Assembly: GCF_016236915.1 (NCBI RefSeq)
Contig: NZ_JAEHOK010000011.1
Coordinates: 1 to 64,000 of the forward strand
Reading direction: 5' to 3'
Source of the DNA: Salegentibacter maritimus
GTDB taxonomy: Bacteria > Bacteroidota > Bacteroidia > Flavobacteriales > Flavobacteriaceae
Length of the DNA stretch: 64,000 bases
A program made the translations under genes and the position numbers. Positions 8,923-15,899 of the stretch are shown one piece after another (within the stretch, counting starts at the first letter, position 1; every line of letters starts with the position of its first letter). The notes under the pieces were generated by a model that saw only the letters and a list, made by a program, of their open reading frames with translations, ran no database searches and was not told the origin of the DNA.

Positions 8923-9462
8923 TTATTTAGAAACCAGATAAACCACGTCTTCCCCATCGTTTTCTTTCCAGTTTACTATTACTTTTTCTTCATTTATGGC
9001 ATCTACCTGCCTCCCATTATAATCAGGTTGTATTGGTAAATGACGGCTAAATCTTCTATCTATAAAACTTAATAATTCTATTTCGGCGGGCCTGCCAAAT
9101 GATTGTATTGCTGTAAGCGCCGCTCGTATACTCCTGCCAGTATACAGCACATCGTCTATAAAAACAACTTTCTTATCTTCAACTATAAAATCTATTTTAG
9201 TCTTATTGGCTTCAAGAGGTTTCTCTCCTCTTCTAAAATCATCCCGATAGAAAGTAATGTCTAAATGCCCGTAATTCAAATCTGTGATCCCATATTCTTC
9301 TTGAAGGATTTTTATAATTCTTTCGGCAAGAAAAACACCCCGGGGTTGGATTCCAATTATAACCGTATGCTTAAAATCGGTATGATTTTCAACTAACTGG
9401 CAGGCAAGACGGTGGAGAATAATATTTATCTCATCGGCATTCAGTAATATTCTTTGACCCAT
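8923..9462 (-). CDS. pyrR: PyrR: pyrimidine operon regulator / uracil phosphoribosyltransferase
   Basis: A phosphoribosyltransferase-fold protein of 179 residues from the ATG at 9462; a TTG four codons upstream is open but less likely. The PRPP-binding loop is 'VVFIDDVLYTGRSIRAALTA'. In Bacillus, PyrR binds pyr mRNA leaders to cause attenuation and also has weak uracil phosphoribosyltransferase activity. It is the first gene of the pyrR-pyrB-STAS-rnz operon. The leader here is only about 25 bases, too short for a PyrR attenuator, so regulation may differ from Bacillus or the protein may act mainly as an enzyme. Confidence 0.93.
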   Translation of the reverse strand: MGQRILLNADEINIILHRLACQLVENHTDFKHTVIIGIQPRGVFLAERIIKILQEEYGITDLNYGHLDITFYRDDFRRGEKPLEANKTKIDFIVEDKKVVFIDDVLYTGRSIRAALTAIQSFGRPAEIELLSFIDRRFSRHLPIQPDYNGRQVDAINEEKVIVNWKENDGEDVVYLVSK

Positions 9463-9477
9463 AATTAGTTGCAAAAA

Positions 9478-9500
9478 GTAGAATTTCTACCACAAAAGTA
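9478..9500 (-). promoter_or_regulatory. pyrR operon -7 box with overlapping palindrome
   Basis: On the minus strand TACTTTTG (9500-9493) fits the Bacteroidota -7 consensus TAnnTTTG and predicts transcription from about 9488. Directly downstream lies the palindrome 9478-9490 (GTAGAA-T-TTCTAC), which would cover the transcription start and could be an operator. No good -33 TTTG was found at the usual spacing. Confidence 0.5.
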
Positions 9501-9637
9501 AGCTTTTTTATCTTTTTCTAAAGTTCAATGAGCTTCAGATTATAAATCTTTTTTTAGAACAGTTTCCGAAAAAAACTATAGACTATATAATTTTCTTCGT
9601 AAATTAAACCTGCAATTTAATCTATAAAATTTAAGTT

Positions 9638-10030
9638 ATGAGCTACTATTTTAATACTACGTTAAAAGAAAAAAACTTTGATAAAGCTATAAAAACAGTA
9701 ACTGCAGCTTTAAAAGAAGAAGGGTTTGGGGTACTTACTGAAATTGATGTAAAAGAAACACTGAAAAAAAAGATTGATGTAGACTTTAAAAAATACAGGA
9801 TTTTAGGTGCCTGTAATCCCGTATTTGCGCATAAAGCATTAAAAAGCGAAGATAAGATTGGCGTTTTTCTGCCTTGCAATGTAATTGTTGAAGAAAACGA
9901 AAATGGTGAAATTGAAGTTTCTGCAGTAGATCCAATTTCTTCCATGCAAGCGGCAAAAAATGATTCTCTCGAGGAAATAGCCACAGAAGTACAGCAAAAA
10001 CTTAAGAAGATAATAGCTTCATTGAACTAA
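9638..10030 (+). CDS. DUF302 domain protein
   Basis: 130 residues, no signal peptide. The body matches DUF302: 'FDKAIKTVTAALKEEGFGVL' at the start, the central 'DVDFKKYRILGACNPVFAHKAL' and 'IGVFLPCNVIVEE'. DUF302 is a small alpha/beta fold of unknown role; family members are often predicted soluble stress-associated proteins. It is divergent from pyrR and followed 40 bases later by a second small conserved gene on the same strand. One Cys (in 'GACNP') and another ('PCNV') are conserved-looking positions. Confidence 0.85.
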   Translation: MSYYFNTTLKEKNFDKAIKTVTAALKEEGFGVLTEIDVKETLKKKIDVDFKKYRILGACNPVFAHKALKSEDKIGVFLPCNVIVEENENGEIEVSAVDPISSMQAAKNDSLEEIATEVQQKLKKIIASLN

Positions 10031-10070
10031 ATTATCTTCAAGCTCATTATAATAATTAATTATCCTGATT

Positions 10071-10394
10071 ATGGTAGTAAAAAGACACAATTACGAAACA
10101 GTTAGCCAGGCTATTAATGGTTTGGCGTCTCGCGGATATACTACCGACTTTAAATTAGAGCCGGAAAACGATAAACTAGTAGATACCGCACGTAGCCTGC
10201 AGCTTTCGCCTGAAGAGTTTGAGATAGATGAAATTTATAGGTTTGAAGGGATGACAGATCCCGGAGACGAAATGATTGTATATGCAATTTCCTCCCATAA
10301 TCATAAAATAAAGGGTGTTTTAGTAAATGCCTTTGGCACATATTCAGATTCCAACACGTATAATATTGTAAAACGGCTTCATAAACACCTTTAA
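10071..10394 (+). CDS. Conserved small protein of unknown function
   Basis: 107 residues. I recognise no characterised domain. It opens 'RHNYETVSQAINGLASRGY' and ends 'NTYNIVKRLHKHL', with a central stretch of acidic residues and 'GMTDPGDEMIVYAISS'. Homologues in flavobacterial genomes are sometimes labelled phosphoribosylpyrophosphate synthetase; nothing in the sequence (no PRPP or ATP motif, one third of the length) supports that. It follows the DUF302 gene by 40 bases and may share its transcript. Confidence 0.75.
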   Translation: MVVKRHNYETVSQAINGLASRGYTTDFKLEPENDKLVDTARSLQLSPEEFEIDEIYRFEGMTDPGDEMIVYAISSHNHKIKGVLVNAFGTYSDSNTYNIVKRLHKHL

Positions 10395-10599
10395 TGAAAA
10401 AGGGCCATCAATAAGGATATTGAATTTCAGTTAAGCAAAAAGACACCTATTCGGGTTATTTATGCCACCATCCCCTACAATTCACTTTTTCCACTAAAAT
10501 TCCATAAGGTCAAATCTATTTAAGTTTGATATTAACTTTACTTTTATAATTACTTTAACCTTGTTTTAGTTACTTTTTGCTTACTTAAGCATAAAAAAC

Positions 10600-11538
10600 A
10601 TGGAACACAAAATACTTGGTCTGCATCATATTACGGCAATTGCCGGAAATGCGCAACGCAACTACGACTTCTACACAAAAATACTGGGATTAAGAATGGT
10701 TAAGAAAACTGTGAATTTTGATGATCCCAAAACCTATCATTTTTATTTTGGAGATGAAAGTGGAACACCCGGCAGCATCCTCACATTTTTCCCATGGGAA
10801 GGAGTTAAAAAAGGCAAAAATGGTGTAGGCATGGCTACAGAAATTGGTTATTCTGTTCCCGCAGGAAGCCTGGATTTTTGGAAAGAACGCTTTGAAAAAC
10901 ATGGAGTGGAATATGGTAAAACCAGAGAACAATTTGGTGAAGAATATTTAGCTTTTCGTGATCCCGACGGTCTTAATTTAAAATTGGTAGTTCCCAAACA
11001 TAGTGATGATCGGCAAGCCTGGCAAACAGATGAGATTAATAGCGATGTTGCCATAAAAGGCTTTCATAACGTTACCCTTACCCTTAATAACGTAGGTCCT
11101 ACGGCTGGTATTCTTACCGATATTTTTGGATATGAACTCGAGGAAAAGGAAGATGATTTTTACCGATATAAGACCAATACCGTAGAAAATGCGGCCATAG
11201 TAGACATCCATCAGGATCCTACTGCTGAGCGCGGTATTAACGCCGGTGGAACTAATCATCATATTGCTTTTCGGGTTAAAAATGAAGAAACTCAAATGTA
11301 TTTTAGAGATAAGATTAGAGAAAAAGGCCTTCAAATCACTGAAAAAATAGATAGGGATTATTTCTTCTCACTTTATTTTAGAGAACCCGGGGGAGTCTTA
11401 TTTGAAATTGCAACCGATAATCCGGGATTCACAAGGGATGAAAGCCTGGAAGAGCTTGGTAGCGCGCTCAAACTGCCTTCGCAATATGAAGGTTCCAGAG
11501 ATAGAATTGAAAAACTTCTTCCGGAATTAAAACACTAG
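10600..11538 (+). CDS. Ring-cleaving dioxygenase-like VOC family protein
   Basis: 312 residues with two VOC (glyoxalase/extradiol dioxygenase) modules. The first has 'LGLHHITAIAGNAQRNYDFY' with a metal His near residue 7, the second 'IKGFHNVTLTLNNVGPTAG' near 150, 'GTNHHIAFRVKNEE' near 215 and the C-terminal ligand 'PGGVLFEIATD'. This is the MhqO/MhqA-like group, linked in Bacillus to quinone and electrophile detoxification. No regulator or hydroquinone gene is next to it, so the substrate is open. The next gene is convergent, across repeat element 11548-11642. Confidence 0.88.
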   Translation: MEHKILGLHHITAIAGNAQRNYDFYTKILGLRMVKKTVNFDDPKTYHFYFGDESGTPGSILTFFPWEGVKKGKNGVGMATEIGYSVPAGSLDFWKERFEKHGVEYGKTREQFGEEYLAFRDPDGLNLKLVVPKHSDDRQAWQTDEINSDVAIKGFHNVTLTLNNVGPTAGILTDIFGYELEEKEDDFYRYKTNTVENAAIVDIHQDPTAERGINAGGTNHHIAFRVKNEETQMYFRDKIREKGLQITEKIDRDYFFSLYFREPGGVLFEIATDNPGFTRDESLEELGSALKLPSQYEGSRDRIEKLLPELKH

Positions 11539-11547
11539 ATAAAACTA

Positions 11548-11642
11548 AAAGACTATCTGAAAATTTTAGATCTCCGATGAAAAATCGGTGCAAACTCTGA
11601 AATAAAATCAGGATTACGTTTAATGATTTTCAGATAGTCTTT
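11548..11642. repeat. Repeat family 1, copy A (17-bp perfect terminal inverted repeats)
   Basis: AAAGACTATCTGAAAAT (11548-11564) and its exact complement (11626-11642) enclose 61 bases that keep only part of the family-1 core (a CTGAAATAAAATCAGG hairpin). The element lies between convergent genes and can serve as a two-way terminator. The arms resemble the ends of the IS1182-like element at 4252. Confidence 0.7.
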
Positions 11643-11658
11643 ATTACTAAGAAATCCT

Positions 11659-12852
11659 CTACTCTACTACATACATCTCATTAGAGGCTTTAATATACTC
11701 TTGCGGATTAAAAGTAGACTCAAAACTGTTTCTTACCGTATTCAGTTTATTCTTTAAATCTACAATCTTGGTTTTTAAATATTCATCGTTTTCATATTTC
11801 TTGATAAGAGAGTCATACTTCTTTAGGTTTTCAAGAATTCTAAAAGTAATAGTCCCAAACCTTATTTTTAAATTCTGCACTGCAATCATTTGATCGTGAT
11901 AATCCTGCTTCCAGTTTTCAGGGTTCTTCGCTTTCTCTTGCACAATCTTATTTTCTGCTATTTTTGAAATGTCTAGAATATATTGGGTACGCTTTTTTGC
12001 ATCGGTTTCGTTGGTGAATTTTTTATCAAACTCCTTTGGATCTATCTCAAGAATTTGCACCAGGTTTTCCTGCATTGCCTTTTCCTGAAGCTCTTTTAAT
12101 TCATCCAGGTTTTTATTTATAGACTCCCATTCGGTCTCTATAAGATCTTTATCATGGGTAAATTGTGCGACAGTTGTGGTTAACTTCAACATTTCTGTAC
12201 TTTGGTTTTTTAGCTTTTTATCGCCCCAACCCAACGAATTTATAAAGCTGCCAATTCCGTCAAAAACGGTTCCTGCGAACATTCCTGTAAAGGGCGTACC
12301 TTGTGCAAGATCTCCGGTGACAGACAAAATATGGCTTAGGGCGGAAAGCCTGGCATCATTCTTCTTTTCTTCTTCTACAAACTTTCTAAATTCACCAAAC
12401 CATTCCTGGTAGCCTTCATAATGCATAGGATTACTCACCTCATCTAATGTAGCATAAAACTCTCTTGAAGCGTTAAAAAGATTCAAAGGTTTAATTTCCC
12501 GCTCCATAGAAGCCAGATTTAATACAGCCGAACTGTAATTATATTTGTAAACACTAATGGTATTTTTGTCTATTTCTTCCTGGCGTTCTTCCAGGAACTT
12601 TACCCTTTCCAATAGCTTTTCAACCTTTTCGGCCGAGGAATTCGTGTTCTGTATACTTTCATCCAGGTTACTAATTTTAGAGTCGATTTCTTTAATTCTA
12701 AACTCCAGGTTCTGACTTAACAAGCTTCGCTCACGGTTAAGTTCCTGAAGCACTTGTTGGGTTACCGATTGGTCTTCGGCAAAGCTTTGCGCAAAACTAT
12801 TTTGAAAAAGCGTTCCTAATACAAACAAAAAAACAAAACCCAATTTATTCAT
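11659..12852 (-). CDS. Exported coiled-coil protein with hydrophobic glycine-rich centre, unknown function
   Basis: 397 residues; I do not recognise the family. A signal peptide ends near 'NSFAQ' (about 22). Residues 30-100 are predicted coiled coil ('KEIDSKISNLDESIQNTN', 'VKFLEERQEEIDKN'). A hydrophobic, glycine-rich segment lies near 170-212 ('LSHILSVTGDLAQG', 'TGMFAGTVFDGIGSFINSLG'), followed by a long helical, charged C-terminal half. Helices around a hydrophobic hairpin resemble alpha-helical pore-forming proteins, but this is only an architectural likeness. The gene stands alone; a TATCTTCG box (12902-12895, minus) may be its promoter. Other options are a structural periplasmic protein or a phage-tail-like protein. 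Confidence 0.75.
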   Translation of the reverse strand: MNKLGFVFLFVLGTLFQNSFAQSFAEDQSVTQQVLQELNRERSLLSQNLEFRIKEIDSKISNLDESIQNTNSSAEKVEKLLERVKFLEERQEEIDKNTISVYKYNYSSAVLNLASMEREIKPLNLFNASREFYATLDEVSNPMHYEGYQEWFGEFRKFVEEEKKNDARLSALSHILSVTGDLAQGTPFTGMFAGTVFDGIGSFINSLGWGDKKLKNQSTEMLKLTTTVAQFTHDKDLIETEWESINKNLDELKELQEKAMQENLVQILEIDPKEFDKKFTNETDAKKRTQYILDISKIAENKIVQEKAKNPENWKQDYHDQMIAVQNLKIRFGTITFRILENLKKYDSLIKKYENDEYLKTKIVDLKNKLNTVRNSFESTFNPQEYIKASNEMYVVE

Positions 12853-12933
12853 TGTAGATAATTTTTAATCGTTAGTAAGCATTTTTTAACGACCCGAAGA
12901 TAATCATATTTTGTGCCAGTTCTATTTAATATC

Positions 12934-13668
12934 TTAATTAACAGGCTTTCCTAACCTGCTAAGAATTGGAAATACCACCTTATTTTTAGCTCCAAAAGAA
13001 GTCTTAAGTTCTTTTATTATGAGGTTTACAGGGTTTATTCCTTTTTCTTTTTCGTAATGCTTTACAGCACTCTAGGTGTTTAAATAGCCTACTAAATGTT
13101 CAAAAGACCAGGTATATTCCTGCTGAAATCCCGGGGATTTTATTTCCTGAAATGGAAAAGGAATCGTTTGATACTGTTCATCCAGGTAGCGTCTTTCTTT
13201 ATCCCAAAAATCGCCAATAATATTACGATAAAACTTAAGAATAACTGCATTGGTTTCAGGGTTGCTTCTAAATAAAGAATAACCTATTACCGCAATGAGA
13301 CCATTAGGTTGTAAAACACGGTTTACTTCTTTATAAAATTGCTCAAAATCGAACCAGTGAATAGCTTGTGCCACTGTAATTAAATCGAATTTATTATCTG
13401 AGAAATCTGTATTTTCTGCGGCTTGTAAAGAATAATGAATATTATCTTTTTTAATTGCATGCTTTAATTGTTGGCAACTAATATCTGAAGCCTGTACTTC
13501 TTTAAAAAAAGTTGCCAATTCTGCAGCCACCTGCCCATTTCCGGTGCCACAATCCCAGACATTTTCAGTAGTATTCAATTTTTCCTTTAAAAATTGATAC
13601 AAAGCTTTAGGGTAAGTAGGTCTATAAGTAGCATAAGCTGAAGAGTGTGAAGAAAAGTTATCTTTCAT
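12934..13668 (-). pseudogene. SAM-dependent methyltransferase interrupted by an in-frame TAG
   Basis: From the ATG at 13668 ('MKDNFSSHSSAYATYRPTYP') the frame encodes a class I methyltransferase (Methyltransf_11 type): 'VWDCGTGNGQVAAELA' is the SAM-binding glycine motif and 'DLITVAQAIHWFDFE' motif IV. It stops at TAG 13074-13072 after 'LVGYLNT'. Beyond that stop the same frame stays open for 45 codons ('SAVKHYEKEKGINPV', 'FPILSRLGKPVN') to a TAA at 12936-12934. The family normally has Trp here ('YLNTWSAV'), so one TGG-to-TAG change explains it. The intact protein would be about 244 residues; the ORF as it stands gives 198. An upstream start at 13719 would add 17 unlikely residues. A sequencing error cannot be excluded. 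Confidence 0.85.
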
Positions 13669-13707
13669 AAGGCTTCCTGTTTCCTCTAAATTAAGAAAAT
13701 AGGAAAC

Positions 13708-13737
13708 AAAAAGAGCCACTTAAACAGCGGCTCTTAA
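13708..13737 (-). terminator. Terminator of ychF
   Basis: AAGAGCC and GGCTCTT form a stem; on the minus strand it is followed by a T-run. It lies about 25 bases after the ychF stop and overlaps the far upstream side of the methyltransferase gene. Confidence 0.65.
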
Positions 13738-13762
13738 ACTTATATTTAGAATTAATAAAGAA

Positions 13763-14857
13763 TTATACGTTAAACCTAAAGTGCATTACATCACCATCTT
13801 TTACGATGTATTCTTTACCTTCTACACGCATTTTTCCAGCTTCCTTTACTTTTGCCTCGCTCCCTAAGGTATCAAAATCTTCGTAAGCAATTACTTCAGC
13901 TCTAATGAAGCCTTTCTCAAAATCGGTATGAATTACTCCGGCAGCTTGTGGCGCGGTAGCACCTACAGGAATAGTCCAGGCACGTACTTCCTTTACCCCG
14001 GCAGTAAAATAAGTTTGAAGATTTAAAAGACTATAAGCTCCACGAATTAACTTAGCTGCTCCCGGCTCTTCCAGACCGATATCCTGAAGGAACATTTGGC
14101 GCTCTTCATAATCATCTAATTCGGTAATATCAGCCTCAGTTCCTACGGCAAGCACCAAAACCTCAGCACCTTCTTCCTTTACCGCTTCCCTAACCTTGTC
14201 TACGTGTTCATTTCCAGATACCGCAGAACCTTCATCTACATTGCAAACATACATTACCGGCTTATCGGTAATAAATTGCAATGGTTTTATAAATTCCTTT
14301 CTTTCATCCTCGGTAAGATCAATAGCTCTAACAGATTTTCCGGCTTCTAAACCGTCTTTTACTTTGGTTAAAGCCTCCAGTTCTTTTTGTGCTTCTTTAT
14401 TCCCGGTACGGGCGGCACGCTTTACTTTCTCCAACTTTTTATCGGTGGTTTCAAGATCCTTCAGCTGAAGTTCCATATCTATGGTTTCTTTATCCCGAAT
14501 AGGATCTATAGAACCATCTACGTGTACAATATTATCGTTCTCAAAACAACGTAAAACATGCAAAATTGCATCGGTCTCCCTAATATTTCCCAGGAACTGG
14601 TTCCCCAAGCCTTCGCCTTTGCTGGCTCCTTTTACCAAACCGGCAATATCTACTATTTCTACGGTGGCCGGTTGTACTTTTTCCGGATTTACTAAATGTT
14701 CTAAACGTTGGATTCTTGGATCTGGAACATTCACCACTCCCACGTTAGGTTCTATGGTACAAAAAGGAAAGTTTGCGCTTTGTGCCTTGGCGTTAGAAAG
14801 ACAATTAAAAAGTGTCGACTTTCCTACATTTGGTAATCCTACAATTCCGGCTTTCAT
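13763..14857 (-). CDS. ychF: YchF redox-responsive translation-associated ATPase (Obg family)
   Basis: 364 residues from the ATG at 14857, matching the normal YchF length; the TTG at 14881 adds eight non-conserved residues and overlaps the -7 promoter box, so it is rejected. P-loop '[15 protein letters not shown]', G3 '[20 protein letters not shown]', and G4 changed to 'YVCNVDE', the feature that gives YchF ATP rather than GTP specificity. A C-terminal TGS domain ends '[15 protein letters not shown]'. YchF binds the ribosome. It is monocistronic, with its own -7 box and a terminator. Confidence 0.97.
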   Translation of the reverse strand: MKAGIVGLPNVGKSTLFNCLSNAKAQSANFPFCTIEPNVGVVNVPDPRIQRLEHLVNPEKVQPATVEIVDIAGLVKGASKGEGLGNQFLGNIRETDAILHVLRCFENDNIVHVDGSIDPIRDKETIDMELQLKDLETTDKKLEKVKRAARTGNKEAQKELEALTKVKDGLEAGKSVRAIDLTEDERKEFIKPLQFITDKPVMYVCNVDEGSAVSGNEHVDKVREAVKEEGAEVLVLAVGTEADITELDDYEERQMFLQDIGLEEPGAAKLIRGAYSLLNLQTYFTAGVKEVRAWTIPVGATAPQAAGVIHTDFEKGFIRAEVIAYEDFDTLGSEAKVKEAGKMRVEGKEYIVKDGDVMHFRFNV

Positions 14858-14878
14858 AGTATTGATTTTTTGCGGCTG

Positions 14879-14886
14879 CAAATGTA
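14879..14886 (-). promoter_or_regulatory. ychF -7 box
   Basis: TACATTTG on the minus strand (14886-14879) matches TAnnTTTG, predicting a start near 14874 and a leader of about 17 bases. Confidence 0.55.
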
Positions 14887-15165
14887 CATATTTTCCATGG
14901 CAGCCACTAATTTCTTTTTAAATAGTATTTTAATAAGCTAAAGAGCTTAAAAATAAGGGTGTCCTAAAGAATTCATTTTTTTATAATTAACCGTGAACAT
15001 ATAATGAGGCTATTTAAGTTTTGCGACAAATTAGGATTACATAATTAAAGGCTCAACATATAAATATATCTACTATTTTGAAATCATTAAAGATATCTCA
15101 CAGCAGTTAAATAAATTGGTGCAATCATTGATGCTTAAATACTTATAAAAACATCCGGAACCATT
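14887..15165. other. Gene-free divergent intergenic region
   Basis: About 280 AT-rich bases between ychF (minus) and the truncated protease gene (plus). Apart from the ychF promoter at its left edge I see no ORF, stable hairpin or recognisable repeat. Confidence 0.6.
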
Positions 15166-15831
15166 ATGAAAAAACTTCAACTACTATTTTTAGCAATTGG
15201 ATTAAGTCTTATTTCCTGTTATACGGACAGGGACGATATAAATACTTCCGGTAGCAATAACCCGGAAAGTCCTGAAATACCGCAGGAAACCGAAAATCAG
15301 TTTATTTCTGAAGATGGCGAAGTATATGCTACAGGATTAGACTGTGAAGGCAATGGAAACTACACTATAGATACTGAAAACCTACTGGAAGCGCTAAATA
15401 TTCCCGAAGATTTACCCGAAAGCTTTGATTTATCTGAATTTCTACCACCGGTTGGCAATCAGGGTGAATTGGGTTCCTGTGCTTCCTGGGCCACCAGCTA
15501 TTACATGAAATCTTTTCAGGAAAAAATTGAATCGGACCTTGCCTATTCTGAAGCAAATATTCTGAGCCCATCATATACCTACAACCAACTTACAACCGAT
15601 GACTGCGGTGGGACTTCTATCTCTGAAACGCTTGCTTTAATTAAAAACCAGGGCGTGGCCGCACTGGATATTTTTCCCTATACAGAAGATGAATGTAGTA
15701 CCCAGCCTGGAGAAGCTGCAATTGAAGCCGCAAAGCAAACTCGAATATCTGATTATAAAGCTTTAAGCGGCGAAAATATGGTGGCCGAAATAAAAACCTT
15801 TGCTTTTCAATCTAGGTTAACCCGATATTAA
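15166..15831 (+). pseudogene. C1A papain-like protease lipoprotein, 3'-truncated
   Basis: 221 residues. A lipoprotein signal peptide ends 'LGLSLISC-Y'; the peptidase begins near residue 95 with 'LPPVGNQGELGSCASWATSY', holding the oxyanion Gln and catalytic Cys of papain-like (C1A) enzymes. 'CGGTSISETLALIKNQGVA' and 'YTEDECSTQPGEAA' continue the fold to 'ISDYKALSGENMVAEIK', after which the frame gives 11 unrelated residues and stops. The catalytic His and Asn, normally about 150 residues further on, are absent, so the product cannot be a complete protease. The following 68 bases run straight into the recQ promoter. Most likely a deletion remnant. Confidence 0.75.
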
Positions 15832-15864
15832 AATAGGTGATTTCCATATTTCTACCTGGCATTG

Positions 15865-15894
15865 TTTGCTAATTATTAGTTTAAACTAACTTTG
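15865..15894 (+). promoter_or_regulatory. recQ promoter, near-leaderless
   Basis: TTTG (15865-15868), an 18-base spacer and TAACTTTG (15887-15894) fit the Bacteroidota consensus. The start codon begins at 15900, six bases after the box, so the mRNA would have a leader of only a few bases or none. Confidence 0.65.
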
Positions 15895-15899
15895 CAGCT

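Noticed and set aside
10978-11334. 118-codon open frame antisense to the dioxygenase-like gene
   Set aside because: Low-complexity composition and complete overlap with a strongly supported gene.
13669-13719. 17-codon upstream start of the methyltransferase
   Set aside because: The extra residues are not family-like and lie on the ychF terminator; the ATG at 13668 begins the conserved sequence.
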